A stretch of DNA of 64,000 nucleotides from Anomaloglossus baeobatrachus (GCF_048569485.1 NC_134364.1:129309089-129373088); one strand, 5' to 3'. Counted from the stretch's first letter, positions 1 to 13,348 are shown. Notes: generated by a model not told the origin, from the letters alone. Made by a program: numbers and translations.

Positions 1-3000
1 CCCACACCTCTCCACAGCGCTGCTGCCTCCTCCCACACCTCTCCACAGCCCTGCTGCCTCCTCTCACACCTTTCCACAGCGCTGCTCCATCCTCCCACAC
101 CTCTCCACAGCGCTGCTGCCTCCTCCCACACCTCTCCACAGCGCTGCTGCCTCCTCCCACACCTCTCCACAGCCCTGCTGCCTCCTCTCACACCTCTCCA
201 CAGCCCTGCTGCCTCCTCCCACACCTCTCCACAGCCCTGCTGCCTCCTCTCACACCTCTCCACAGCGCTGCTCCATCCTCCCACACCTCTCCACAGCGCT
301 GTTCCATCCTCCCACACCTCTCCACAGCGCTGCTCCATCCTCCCACACCTCTCCACAGCGCTGCTGCCTCCTCCCACACCTCTCCACAGCGCTGCTCCAT
401 CCTCCCACACCTCTCCACAGCGCTGCTGCCTCCTCCCACACCTCTCCACAGCGCTGCTCCATCCTCCCACACCTCTCCACAGCGCTGCTCCATCCTCCCA
501 CACCTCTCCACAGCCCTGCTGCCTCCTCTCACACCTCTCCACAGCGCTGCTCCATCCTCCCACACCTCTCCACAGCGCTGCTCCATCCTCCCACACCTCT
601 CCACAGCGCTGCTCCATCCTCCCACACCTCTCCACAGCGCTGCTGCCTCCTCCCACACCTCTCCACAGCGCTGCTGCCTCCTCCCACACCTCTCCACAGC
701 CCTGCTGCCTCCTCCCACACCTCTCCACAGCGCTGCTCCATCCTCCCACACCTCTCCACAGCGCTGCTCCATCCTCCCACACCTCTCCACAGCGCTGCTG
801 CCTCCTCCCACACCTCTCCACAGCGCTGCTCCATCCTCCCACACCTCTTCACAGCGCTGCTCCATCCTCCCACACCTCTCCACAGCGCTGCTGCCTCCTC
901 CCACAGCGCTGCTCCATCCTCCCACACCTCTCCACAGCGCTGCTGCCTCCTCCCACAGCGCTGCTCCATCCTCCCACACCGCTCCATCCTCTCACACCTC
1001 TCCACAGCGCTGCTCCATCCTCCCACACCGCTCCATCCTCTCACACCTCTCCACAACGCTGCTCCATCCTCCCACAGCGCTGCTCCATCCTCCCACACCT
1101 CTTCACAGCGCTGCTCCATCCTCCCACACCTCTCCACAGCGCTGCTCCATCCTCCCACACCTCTCCACAGCGCTGCTCCATCCTCCCACACCGCTCCATC
1201 CTCCCACACCTCTCCACAGCGCTGCTACCTCCTCCCACACCGCTCCATCCTCTCACACCTCTCCACAGCGCTGCTGCCTCCTCCCACACCTCTCCACAGC
1301 GCTGCTCCATCCTCCCACACCTCTCCACAGCGCTGCTGCCTCCTCTCACACCTCTCCACAGCGCTGCCCATCCGCCCACAGCGCTGCTCCATCCTCCCAC
1401 ACCTCTCCACAGCTCTGCTCCATCCTCCCACACCTCTCCACAGCGCTGCTCCATCCTCCCACACCTCTCCACAGCGCTGCTCCATCCTCCCACACCGCTC
1501 CATCCTCCCACACCTCTCCACAGCGCTGCTGCCTCCTCCCACACCGCTCCATCCTCTCACACCTCTCCACAGCGCTGCTCCATCCTCCCACAGCGCTGCT
1601 CCATCCTCCCACACCTCTCCACAGCGCTGCTCCATCCTCCCACACCGCTCCATCCTCCCACACCTCTCCACAGCGCTGCTGCCTCCTCCCACACCGCTCC
1701 ATCCTCTCACACCTCTCCACAGCGCTGCTCCATCCTCCCACAGCGCTGATCCATCCTCCCACACCTCTCCACAGCGCTGCTCCATCCTCCCACACCCCTC
1801 CACAGCGCTGCTCCATCCTCCCACACCTCTCCACAGCGCTGCTGCCTCCTTCCACACCTCTCCACAGCGCTGCTCCATCCTCTCACACCTCTCCACAGCG
1901 CTGCTCCATCCTCCCACACCGCTCCACAGCGCTGCTCCATCCTCCCACACCGCTCCATCCTCTCACACCTCTCCACAGCGCTGCTGCCTCCTCCCACACC
2001 TCTCCACAGCGCTGCTCCATCCTCCCACACCGCTCCACAGCGCTGCTGCCTCCTCCCACACCTCTCCACAGCACTGCTCCATCCTCCCACACCTCTCCAC
2101 AGCGCTGCTGCCTCCTCCCACACCTCTCCACAGCGCTGCTGCCTCCTCCCACACCTCTCCACAGCGCTGCTGCCTCCTCCCACACCTCTCCACAGCGCTG
2201 CTGCCTCTTCCCACACCTCTCCACAGCGCTGCTGCCTCCTCCCACACCTCTCCACAGCACTGCTGCCTCCTCCCACAGCGCTGCTCCATCCTCCCACACC
2301 TCTCCACAGCGCTGCTGCCTCCTCCCACACCTCTCCACAGCGCTGCTGCCTCCTCCCACACCTCTCCACAGCGCTGCTGCCTCCTCCCACACCTCTCCAC
2401 AGCGCTGCTGCCTCCTCCCACACCTCTCCACAGCGCTGCTCCATCCTCCCACACCGCTCCATCCTCCCACACCTCTCCACAGCGCTGCTCCATCCTCTCA
2501 CACCTCTCCACAGCGCTGCTGCCTCCTCCCACACCGCTCCACAGCGCTGCTGCCTCCTCCCACACCGCTCCACAGCGCTGCTGCCTCCTCCCACACCGCT
2601 CCACAGCGCTGCTGCCTCCTCCCACACCGCTCCACAGCGCTGCTGCCTCCTCCCACACCTCTCCACAGCGCTGCTGCCTCCTCCCACACCTCTCCACAGC
2701 GCTGCTGCCTCCTCCCACACCTCTCCATCCTCCCACACCTCTCCACAGCGCTGCTGCCTCCTCCCACACCTCTCCACAGCGCTGCTGCCTCCTCCCACAC
2801 CTCTCCACAGCCCTGCTGCCTCCTCTCACACCTCTCCACAGCGCTGCTCCATCCTCCCACACCTCTCCACAGCGCTGCTGCCTCCTCCCACACCTCTCCA
2901 CAGCGCTGCTGCCTCCTCCCACACCTCTCCACAGCCCTGCTGCCTCCTCTCACACCTCTCCACAGCGCTGCTGCCTCCTCCCACACCTCTCCACAGCGCT

Positions 3001-6000
3001 GCTGCCTCCTCCCACACCTCTCCACAGCCCTGCTGCCTCCTCCCACACCTCTCCACAGCCCTGCTGCCTCCTCTCACACCTCTCCACAGCGCTGCTCCAT
3101 CCTCCCACACCTCTCCACAGCGCTGTTCCATCCTCCCACACCTCTCCACAGCGCTGCTCCATCCTCCCACACCTCTCCACAGCGCTGCTGCCTCCTCCCA
3201 CACCTCTCCACAGCGCTGCTCCATCCTCCCACACCTCTCCACAGCGCTGCTGCCTCCTCCCACACCTCTCCACAGCGCTGCTGCCTCCTCCCACACCTCT
3301 CCACAGCACTGCTGCCTCCTCCCACACTGCACCTCTCCACAGCGCTGCTCCATCCTCCCACACCTCTCCACAGCGCTGCTCCATCCTCCCACACCTCTCC
3401 ACAGCGCTGCTGCCTCCTCCCACACCTCTCCACAGCGCTGCTGCCTCCTCCCACACCTCTCCACAGCCCTGCTGCCTCCTCCCACACCTCTCCACAGCCC
3501 TGCTGCCTCCTCCCACACCTCTCCACAGCGCTGCTCCATCCTCCCACACCTCTCCACAGCGCTGCTGCCTCCTCCCACACCTCTCCACAGCGCTGCTCCA
3601 TCCTCCCACACCTCTTCACAGCGCTGCTCCATCCTCCCACACCTCTCCACAGCGCTGCTGCCTCCTCCCACAGCGCTGCTCCATCCTCCCACACCTCTCC
3701 ACAGCGCTGCTGCCTCCTCCCACAGCGCTGCTCCATCCTCCCACACCGCTCCATCCTCTCACACCTCTCCACAGCGCTGCTCCATCCTCCCACACCGCTC
3801 CATCCTCTCACACCTCTCCACAACGCTGCTCCATCCTCCCACAGCGCTGCTCCATCCTCCCACACCTCTTCACAGCGCTGCTCCATCCTCCCACACCTCT
3901 CCACAGCGCTGCTCCATCCTCCCACACCTCTCCACAGCGCTGCTCCATCCTCCCACACCGCTCCATCCTCCCACACCTCTCCACAGCGCTGCTACCTCCT
4001 CCCACACCGCTCCATCCTCTCACACCTCTCCACAGCGCTGCTGCCTCCTCCCACACCTCTCCACAGCGCTGCTCCATCCTCCCACACCTCTCCACAGCGC
4101 TGCTGCCTCCTCTCACACCTCTCCACAGCGCTGCCCATCCGCCCACAGCGCTGCTCCATCCTCCCACACCTCTCCACAGCGCTGCTCCATCCTCCCACAC
4201 CTCTCCACAGCGCTGCTCCATCCTCCCACACCTCTCCACAGCGCTGCTCCATCCTCCCACACCTCTCCACAGCGCTGCTCCATCCTCCCACACCTCTCCA
4301 CAGCGCTGCTGCCTCCTCCCACACCGCTCCATCCTCTCACACCTCTCCACAGCGCTGCTCCATCCTCCCACAGCGCTGCTCCATCCTCCCACACCTCTCC
4401 ACAGCGCTGCTCCATCCTCCCACACCTCTCCACAGCGCTGCTCCATCCTCCCACACCGCTCCATCCTCCCACACCTCTCCACAGCGCTGCTGCCTCCTCC
4501 CACACCGCTCCATCCTCTCACACCTCTCCACAGCGCTGCTCCATCCTCCCACAGCGCTGATCCATCCTCCCACACCTCTCCACAGCGCTGCTCCATCCTC
4601 CCACACCCCTCCACAGCGCTGCTCCATCCTCCCACACCTCTCCACAGCGCTGCTGCCTCCTTCCACACCTCTCCACAGCGCTGCTCCATCCGCTCACACC
4701 TCTCCACAGCGCTGCTCCATCCTCCCACACCGCTCCACAGCGCTGCTCCATCCTCCCACACCGCTGCTCCATCCTCCCACACCGCTCCATCCTCTCACAC
4801 CTCTCCACAGCGCTGCTGCCTCCTCCCACACCTCTCCACAGCGCTGCTCCATCCTCCCACACCGCTCCACAGCGCTGCTACCTCCTCCCACACCGCTCCA
4901 TCCTCTCACACCTCTCCACAGTGCTGCTGCCTCCTCCCACACCTCTCCACAGCGCTGCTCCATCCTCCCACACCTCTCCACAGCGCTGCTGCCTCCTCCC
5001 ACACCTCTCCACAGCGCTGCTCCATCCTCACACCTCTCCACAGCGCTGCTCCATCCTCCCACACCTCTCCACAGCGCTGCTGCCTCCTCCCACACCTCTC
5101 CACAGCGCTGCTGCCTCCTCCCACACCTCTCCACAGCGCTGCTCCATCCTCTCACACCTCTCCACAGCGCTGCTACCTCCTCCCACGCTGCTCCATCCTC
5201 CCACACCGCTCCACAGCGCTGCTGCCTCCTCCCACACCGCTCCATCCTCACACCTCTCCACAGCGCTGCTGCCTCCTCCCACACTGCACCTCTCCACAGC
5301 GCTGCTGCCTCCTCCCACACTGCACCTCTCCACAGCGCTGCTGCCTCCTCCCACACTGCACCTCTCCACAGCGCTGCTGCCTCCTCCCACAGCGCTGCTG
5401 CCTCCTCCCACACCTCTCCACAGCGCTGCTCCATCCTCCCACACCTCTCCACAGCGCTGCTCCATCCTCCCACACCTCTCCACAGCGCTGCTCCATCCTC
5501 CCACACCTCTCCACAGCGCTGCTCCATCCTCCCACACCTCTCCACAGCGCTGCTCCATCCTCCCACACCTCTCCACAGCGCTGCTGCATCCTCCTCCCAC
5601 ACCTCTCCACATTACTGCTGCATCCTCCTCCCACACCTCTCCACAGCGCTGCTGCATCCTCCCACACCTCTCCACAGCGCTGCTGCATCCTCCCCCCACA
5701 CCTCTCCACAGCGCTGCTGCATCCTCCCACACTGCACCTCTCCACAGCGCTGCTGCATCCTCCTCCCACACCTCTCCACAGCGCTGCTGCATCCTCTCAC
5801 ACTGCACCTCTCCACAGCGCTGCTGCATCCTCCCACACTGCACCTCTCCACAGCGCTGCTGCATCCTCCCACACTGCACCTCTCCACAGCGCTGCTGCAT
5901 CCTCCTCCCACACCTCTCCACAGTGCTGCTGCATCCTCCCACACTGCACCTCTCCACAGCGCTGCTGCATTCTCCCACACCTCTCCACAGTGCTGCTGAA

Positions 6001-6430
6001 TCCTCCCACCCCTCTCCACAGCGCTGCTGCATCCTCCTCCCACACCTCTCCACAGCGCTGCTGCCTCCTCCCACACCGCACCGCTCCACAGCGCTGCTGC
6101 CTCGTCCCACACCGCACCTCTCCACAGCGCTGCTGCATCCTCCCACACTGCACCTCTCCACAGCGCTGCTGCATCCATCCTCCCACAACTCTCCACAGCG
6201 CTGCTGCAGCCTCCCACACCGCTCCATAGCTGTGCTGCATCCTCCCTCACCGCTTCATAGCTCTGCTGCATCCTCCCACACCGCTGCTGCATCCTCCCAC
6301 ACCGCTCCATAACTCTGCTGCATCCTCCCACACCGCACCGCTCCACAGCGCTGCTGCATCCTCCCACACCGCACCACTCAACAGCGCTGGTACAATCTCC
6401 CACACTGCCCTGCTCCATAGCACTGCTCCA
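1..6430. repeat. 31-bp minisatellite array, about 200 units
   Basis: The tract is a tandem array of a roughly 31-bp unit built on CCCACACCTCTCCACAGC followed by GCTGCTGCCTCCT or GCTGCTCCATCCT. After about 5575 the unit shifts to longer forms containing TGCATCC and CACTGCACC, and after 6200 it decays. The array runs off the left edge. Open frames of 70 to 460 codons occur on both strands only because the unit lacks stop codons; they have no codon logic and are not genes. A block from about 300 to 1950 recurs at about 3125 to 4680 (see findings). Confidence 0.95.
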
Positions 6431-6929
6431 TCCTCACTGCTTTGTGTCTCACAATCCATCCTCCACTTCACTACTCCTCCCCCACACACTGCATCTTCCC
6501 AACTGCACAGATCATTTTCACTGCATGCTCCACATGCTACATAACTTTGTACTTCTGGATCCTCCTCCTAACACTGCAATGCTGCCCTGCTCTACACCCT
6601 CTTCACACTGCACCACTTCACAATTGCTCTGCTCCACAATGCAAAGCTCCACGCACTGCATCCACCTCCACACATTGCACTACATGCCTCCCTCACACTG
6701 CTCTGCTCAACACACCGCACTGCATCCTCCCCCTTCACACACCGCTCCCTGCCACTTCACTTCCTCCACACACTGTTCTCAACTGTTTTGCTGCCCACTT
6801 GGACATTACATCCACAATCACATACTGCACAACACTAAATGCATTAGTTTCTGCTTCCACCCATTGCACAATCACTGCTTTCTCCAGGTCTTAGCACTAG
6901 TCTTTATTTTACTGTATTAATTATTAGGC
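6431..6929. other. degenerate remnant next to the 31-bp array
   Basis: This stretch is rich in CACTGCA and CTCCACA words, which look like a decayed edge of the preceding array. I see no gene. The two overlapping 150-residue open frames are Cys/His/Thr-rich low-complexity readings of this decay. Confidence 0.55.
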
Positions 6930-7046
6930 TAGGACATCCCTCATGGACTATTTCCCCAGCTCTGCTCCTCCTCGTGGCTGGGCCGACTCTTGTGGACCAT
7001 TACTGCGGCTCTATTCCTCCTCTAGGTCGGATCAATCCCTGTAGAC
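6930..7046. repeat. 49-bp minisatellite, left part
   Basis: Two or three diverged units of a repeat containing GACCATTTCCCCAGCTCTG and CTCCTCTAGG lie here. The same array resumes at 8660, so a transposon split it. Confidence 0.85.
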
Positions 7047-8659
7047 CAGGGGTGGGGAACCTTTTTACTGCCGGGGGCCATTTGGAATTTCCTACTAACC
7101 TTTGGGGGCCGCACAACATTATCAACCTGAAAAATAACCCTGCTATATTTGGTCAAACGATTAATTAACTCACTCCTATTGTGGTGGCCGGAGCTGCTTC
7201 TCTTTGGTGCGATTGTGATGTTCGGTGATATTGATCATCTTGTTTCTCACAGCTGCTTTTCCAGGTTTGTCTCTGTCTGGAGATGCTGGGGGCATACACA
7301 TCAGAGGAGGGGCCAGGGCGCATAAATTACAGGAGACACTGGGAGTACACATCACAGGAGGGGCTGGGGCATATACATCACAGGAGGGGCTGGGGCATAT
7401 ACATCACAGGAGGGGCTGGGGCATATACATTACAGGAGGGGCTGGGGCATATACATCAGTAGGGGGCATGGACAGCCCTGGCGGTGGCACAGACATGACT
7501 GGGGACACGCACAGCACTGGGTGGCAGCACGCACTGCACTGGGTGGCACCACGCACTGCACTGGGTGGCACCACGCACTGCACTGGGTGGCACCACGCAC
7601 TGCACTGGGTGGCACCACGCACTGCACTGGGTGGCACCACGCACTGCACTGGGTGGCAGCACGCACTGCACTGGGTGGCAGCACGCACTGCACTGGGTGG
7701 CAGCACTAGGGAGACAGATAGGTCTGGGGGAACATAGACATCAACAGGAGAGCACGGACTGGGGAGCATAGAAAGCAGTGGGAGGGTACAGACAGCAGTA
7801 GCGAGTTAAGAGCACTGAGGGGTGGCACACAGCACTGGGGAGCATGGACAGCATAAGGGGGGCACAGGCAGCACTCACCGTGGCATGGACAGCACTGGTG
7901 GCAGCATGGACAGCATTAGGTGGTGCGGACAGCACTGGTGGGGGGGAATAGACATCACCCAGGGGGTACAGACAGCACTAGGGGGGGCACAGACAGCAGT
8001 GAGGGGTTACACCGCGCTGAGGGGGTACACAGCACTGGGGTGTACACAGCATTAGGGGGTACACACAGCACCTGGGGGTACACAGCACTGGGGGGGTACA
8101 CACTGTACTAGGAGGTACACAGCATGAGGGGGTACACACAGCACGAGGGGGTACACACAGCACGAGGGGGTACACACAGCACGAGGGGGTACACACTGCA
8201 CTGGGGGGTACACACAGCATTGGGGGGTACATACAGCACGAGGGGGTACACAGCACTGAGCGGGGGGGGGGGGGGGGCAGCGATGGGTTGAGTACTCGCA
8301 GTGAGGGGGAGGGAGAGTCACACACACACAGCAGGTCCGGGAGGCTGGTAAACCTGCTGCAGCTATTCTGTGTGACTTTATCGCAGCGTGCTGCTTACCC
8401 GCCCACCAGAGCACACAGGCCGGGGATAAGCCTAGAATGTATGGGCTGCAGTCAGGTCCTGGAAGTCAGGATCTGGAGAGAGCCCGTACATTCTAGCATC
8501 TACCCACAGGGCATAAGGCAGTGGGATTTAAAGGGCCGGCAGCCGGGAAAAGCGCGGCTGCCACCAAAGCACAATGGTCCCCGGGAATGTGCCCGGGGGC
8601 CGCATAAAAAGTCGTCACGGGCCGTATACGGCCCGCGGGCCGGAGGTTCCCCACCCCTG
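7047..8659. mobile_element. non-autonomous hAT-superfamily DNA transposon
   Basis: The element begins CAGGGGTGGGGAACC and ends GGTTCCCCACCCCTG, a 14-15 bp terminal inverted repeat with the CAGGGG start common in hAT elements. It is flanked by a perfect 8-bp duplication, CTGTAGAC, at 7039-7046 and 8660-8667, which is the hAT hallmark. Removing the element restores a continuous unit of the 49-bp host array. It encodes no transposase that I can recognise, so it must have been mobilised in trans. Its interior is largely minisatellite. Confidence 0.88.
7335..8265. repeat. three minisatellites inside the hAT element
   Basis: Three unrelated tandem repeats fill the element. The first is a roughly 26-bp unit with GGAGGGGCTGGGGCATA (about 7335-7465). 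The second is a 22-bp unit CACTGGGTGGCACCACGCACTG repeated about nine times (7508-7705; given here as two halves CACTGGGTGGC and ACCACGCACTG). The third is a roughly 19-bp unit with GGGGGTACACACAGCA (about 8000-8265), which ends in a poly-G run. They are separated by diverged GGACAGCACT repeats. Confidence 0.85.
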
Positions 8660-9860
8660 CTGTAGACCATTTCCCCAGCTCTGCTCCTTCTCTAGGTTTG
8701 GCCATCCCTCGTAGACTATTTCTTTGGCTTTGCTCCTCCTCTAGGCCAGGCTGATCCTTGTAGACCATTTCCTTAGCTTTACTCCTCCTCTAGGCTGGAC
8801 AGACCCTTGTATATCGTTGCCCCGGCTATACTCCTCTAGGCCGTGCTGATCCCCGTACACCATTTCCTCAGCTGTGCTCTTCTTCTAGGTCAGGCTGTCC
8901 CTCGTGGACTATTGCTTCAACTTCGCTCCTCCTTTAGGCCAGACTGAACCTCATAGACTATTTCCCAGGCTCTACTCATCCTCTATACCAGGCCGACTCC
9001 TTTAGACCTAAATTCTCTGGCTCTACTCCTCTAAGCCTGGACGACCACTGTAGACCATTTCCCCAGCTTTGCTCCTCCTCTACGCCGGGCTGACCTCTGT
9101 AGACCATTTCCCCAGCTCTGATCCTCCTGTAGGCTAGGAGGACCTTGTAGACCATTTCCTCAGCTCTGATCCTTCTCTAGGCCGGGAGGACCTCATAGAC
9201 CATTTCCTCAGCTCTGCTCCTCCTCTAGGCTGGGAGGACCTCTGTACCATTTCCCCAGCTCTTCTCCTCCTCTAGGCCGGGAGGACCTCTGTAGACCATT
9301 TCCCCAGCTCTTCTCCTCCTCTAGGCCGGAAGGACCTCTGTAGACCATTTCCCCAGCTCTGCTCCTCCTCTAGGCCGGGAGGACCTCTGTAGACCATTTC
9401 CCCAGCTCTTCTCCTCCTCTACGCCGGGCTGACCTCTGTAGACCATTTCCCCAGCTCTGATCCTCCTGTAGGCTAGGAGGACCTTGTAGACCATTTCCTC
9501 AGTTCTGATCCTCTTCTAGGCTGGGAGGACCTTGTAGACCATTTCCTCAGCTCTGCTCCTCCTCTAGGCTGGGAGGACCTCTGTACCATTTCCCCAGCTC
9601 TTCTCCTCCTCTAGGCCGGGAGGATCTCTGTAGACCATTTCCTCAGCTCTGCTCCTCCTCTAGGCCGGGAGGACCTCTGTAGACCATTTCCCCAGCTCTT
9701 CTCCTCCTCTAGGCCGGAAGGACCTCTGTAGACCATTTCCCCAGCTCTGCTCCTCCTCTAGGCCGGGAGGACCTCTGTAGACCATTTCCCCATCTCTGCT
9801 CCTCCTCTAGGCCAAGAGGACCTCATAGACCATTGCCCTGTCTTTTTTCGTCCTCTGGGC
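8660..9860. repeat. 49-bp minisatellite, right part
   Basis: About 24 units of 45 to 50 bp carry GTAGACCATTTCCCCAGCTC and CTCCTCCTCTAGGCCGGGAG. The units from 9060 onward are the most alike, and a block of several units (about 9070-9240) recurs at about 9430-9600, which indicates local higher-order duplication. No gene is present. Confidence 0.92.
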
Positions 9861-9969
9861 CGGACGGACACCATACTTTATTGGGAGTTACAGAAATTAT
9901 TAGTGAGTGGTTAACGATTTGTTAACCCTTTAATATCCTCATTTTTAAGAGGCAAAAAAGTCAAAGTTG

Positions 9970-10896
9970 CATCAGTGAATGAAGCAAACACTTTTATTTC
10001 CAGGAACCCCGGCCCCATCCCACATACAAACGTCCTTCCCCACATACTGGAGCACTATGGATGATGGTAATGAGGCCAGGCAGACTCCCCTGCCTCCATC
10101 TATACGTACAACTAAATTAAAAACAGCAATCAAAAAAAAAACCCCTAAAACAAAAGCAATAAAAAATTAAAATATCTATACAGCAAACTGGTTATAAAAT
10201 AAGACGAAAATGATTAGAAAATGCTACAGGCGCAGACGCCTCCGCGGCCCCCCAGGATACATAATACTGGATGCCCCACAACACTGTACGGTAAACACAG
10301 GGATCCTGGGGGACACAAATAAATAAATATACAGCTCTGTAATACTGATGCGGTCCTGCCCCTTCCCCGATCCAGTTCTGGTGAAATCCGGAAACACAAA
10401 ACACCGTGGACCCGGGCTACGAGGGGTGTGCCACCCCGGGCCCCCTGGTACAGATGTGGCCATAGCGGACGGTATCTTTGGAAGACGGACCCTTGGCTCA
10501 TGGTGACAAGAATGTCTGTGGCAGTAATGGGAAAGCACAAAAAAAATATAATAAAAAAAAAAAAAAAGTCTTTGGCGCCTGTAGTTAAGGGTCATCAGCA
10601 GCGGTCACAGCTCCTGAAAACTGAGCTCACAGCATTAAAAAGGGGGTGAAACAGTTGGCTCCGGGCAGTGGTGGGCACGTGTCTGATGAGATGCAGGAAG
10701 TGCTGGCAGCCATCACTGCTCAGACGGTGAGAGGGTGGAGAGCGAGGACAGGAGGGGGTGGCAGGCGTGTGATGCCGGCACGGTGCCCGTGAGGAGCTGA
10801 CGGCACTGCCCCCCTCCACGACTCTCCGCACACAGGCTCTGACTAGAACAGAGACCATGCTCCATATTGCACTTATCTCCAGGCGGGTGATGAGGA
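9970..10896 (-). other. DENND4B: DENND4B 3' untranslated region (inferred)
   Basis: This is non-repetitive sequence downstream of the DENND4B stop codon on the minus strand, ending at a candidate polyadenylation signal about 900 bases on. It holds A-rich tracts and no other gene that I can recognise. The exact cleavage point is inferred. Confidence 0.55.
9993..9998 (-). promoter_or_regulatory. DENND4B: candidate AATAAA polyadenylation signal of DENND4B
   Basis: A canonical AATAAA hexamer lies on the minus strand about 900 bases past the stop codon. A second AATAAA lies further downstream at about 9877. Which one is used cannot be told from sequence. Confidence 0.45.
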
Positions 10897-13348
10897 CTAG
10901 CACTCCAGGGTTGCCCCAAACGTCTTGCGGCAGTCCAGGGCTTTGGCGCTGGGGAGCTGTGCCCGCCGTTTCCGCAGTTCCTCCTTTCCCAGGGAGCTGC
11001 TCAGTTTCTTACATGCAGTCTTGTATCGGCTGTCGAATGCGGCTGCGGGTTATAAGGGAGTCTACAGATCAGGGGGCACAGATGATTAGCTAATGAGTGA
11101 CATCTGAGTCCTCACTTACCTACATCCATGTGCTCCCTCCCCAGGGCAGCCATTGTCAGCAGCAGCGTCTCACGGTAGATCCCCCTGTAGGAGGCAGGAC
11201 AAGGGTTGGAGGCAGGGTGTGGAGAGGTGGAGCCCCCCTATAATAACCTACCTCTGGATGACCTGTGGGGGGGAGTTCTGCTCCTGGAGGACATTCAATA
11301 GCAGCAATATTGCTTTATGGACCTCGAAGAGGCCGATGAAGTTCAGGATCTTCTCCAGGAATTCGAGGGTGAAGGGGTGAGAGTGGGAGCGCCAGCCGTG
11401 CAGGTGACTGGGCAGATTTCCTGTGAGTGATACAAGGGTCTGTGGGAACCTGACCACTAGGTGGCGCTGCTCTATTGCATCCTATGAGAGTTATTGACTT
11501 ACGGTGAAGCTTCCACAGGGCATACATGGGTGGCCAGTGGTCAGGATCCTGCATCAGGACATCCCATAATAAGCGGACTCTGACGTGTGGATGGTCCGTC
11601 ACCTGCAGGGCAGTAGATGTAGTCAGCGTTACCTTGGTGCCCCTCGCAGTGCCCCGCCACGGCCCAGTGCCCACCTGTGCAGACAGCTGTACGTGCTTTG
11701 ATGCCAAAATGAGCTGTGGAAGGTTACTGGGCAGCGCGAGGCGCTGGAAATACCAGACCAGGTTCCAGTAGATTATGGGATGGCTGTCCACCAGCTCCGG
11801 TTGGGACAGGAAGTCGCCTCCCTCATTTTCCAGCAGGCTCTCCATCTCTTTGCGGAGGACCAACGGGCAGAGATACGCCACGGTCACCATCTCAGAGTTC
11901 ATATCACTGGCACAATGCTGAGGAAGGGAGACAGAATGAGGAATCGGACCCACGCCCGCACCCGCTGTGGAGAGGCCCACTACTGTACCTGAACTTGAGG
12001 GAAGCCATTACATGGGACCCCAGACCGGTCTTCATCCAGCACCAGACACTGGAAACGATCGCTTAGTACCGGGCCGCGGCCCACAGCGCCTCCATCTGTG
12101 GACACCTCAGCAGGGTCCCCAGTGCTGCCAACACAAAGGGCGAGACAATGAATGGCTGCCCTGTATACACTTGTGCACAGATGGCCCCAGGGTCCCTCAG
12201 TGGGTGCGGGCGGTCAGTACAGCACAGAGGGCTGCGCCCACCCTCACCTACGCGGTCTCTGCAGGTCGGTGATCTTGACGTTCAGGAAGGGCACAAAGTG
12301 TTGTCCACAGAAGGTACATGCTGTCTTCAGGTTGGAGTCATCGGAGGTCCAGCCAGCCATGATGTCCTCATCGTAGATCAGGGAGTGACAGGCGGGACAC
12401 ATGGAGCAACTGGAAAGCAGGACCTGCGGAGCGGGAAAAGTATCGGTCACGTGCGGGGGTCAACACGAACTAGCTCCCTCATTGATGTGGCACCCACCTC
12501 CACAGCGGGCATGTCCTGGCCACCATCTAAAAGACGCTCCGTAGATTTATGGATAGCAAAGTTGCAGACAGAGACATCGGAGGAGTCGGCCTCACTTCCT
12601 AAGGACACAGAGCTCTGGAAAAAGAAAGCAGGACTGTAACTGCCGCCATCAGAAATTGAGAGTTCCTCTATAACCCACGACTCACCTCCGAGGCCGTGGA
12701 CTCGGGTCTCCTGTGGCCCTGACAGCCGTAGTTCTGCTCGATCACTAGAGGAGAAGGAGCCTCAGACACAGTGCCGGTCTTCCGCAGTAATGAGGCCCTG
12801 AACGGCTTTCTGGAGGGGGTCAGCAGCTGCTGGATCTTTCCTGCCAGGCTCAGTCTCCGCACCCCATCCCTGGAGCTGCCGCTGCTGCTGCCCACGTTGT
12901 CCCTGCTCCTAATGGAAGCGGAGCTCTCGGTTAGGAGCAGCTCGGAGTCATCAGATGTGACCGTCCCGCTGCCCGTGCCATCCGTGGCAAAGCTGACATT
13001 GGATAAGCTGCCGTTTTCTGAGGGTCCGAGAAGGATCGGCGCCTCGCCAGTTCTGCCGTTCGGATCTACGGGGCCCGCTTCCACTTCCAGATCCTCCATC
13101 ACTATAGAAGGAATACATGGCGGTAAAAGTGCAACCTAGTTGAGGGTCCCATAATGCACTATGCCCAGCCTGTCACTTACGGTGCGTCACCTCCAGCATA
13201 CAGGCGCCACTCACGCTCCAGCTCTTCACCAGTTTCCCCGCAGTGTTGCCCTCAGAACCCCGGCTCGTATGCCCGGCCCAGGTGGTCTGTCGCAGGAAGC
13301 CAAGCCGCGGGGGGAGGTCGCCCGAGCAGCTACTGTGTGTCCAGGGAT
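10897..13348 (-). CDS. DENND4B: DENND4B exons 18-27: Ser-rich linker, Cys-rich motif and C-terminal domain
   Basis: Exon 19 (13101-12686) is a Ser/Gly-rich linker with [20 protein letters not shown], which resembles a phosphorylation region. Exon 21 (12423-12248) has a Cys-rich, zinc-ribbon-like pattern, CSMCPACHS then CTFCGQHF (Cys near residues 1144, 1147, 1150, 1174 and 1177). Exons 23 to 25 encode the conserved helical C-terminal domain with [20 protein letters not shown] and [20 protein letters not shown]. Exon 27 ends [14 protein letters not shown]. Zinc binding is inferred from the pattern alone. Confidence 0.9.

Noticed and set aside
1-6430. Possible mucin-like or Trp-rich repeat protein (WRGVGGWSSAVERCGR)
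   Set aside because: Open frames exist on both strands and shift between frames at every unit-length change, as expected for noncoding repeats.
7039-8667. The CTGTAGAC repeat flanking the hAT element as mere unit periodicity
   Set aside because: The word does occur in the host repeat, but here it directly abuts both inverted ends, and removing the element restores a normal unit, so a true duplication is the better reading.
9850-10896. Small frames of 60 to 120 codons downstream of DENND4B
   Set aside because: No homology, splice pattern or codon bias is visible; the region fits a 3' UTR.
13181-13348. Alternative earlier donor (AGC|GTGAGT) in DENND4B exon 18
   Set aside because: Using it gives phase 0 and a stop at the start of exon 19. 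The donor after CACC (13181) restores the frame.
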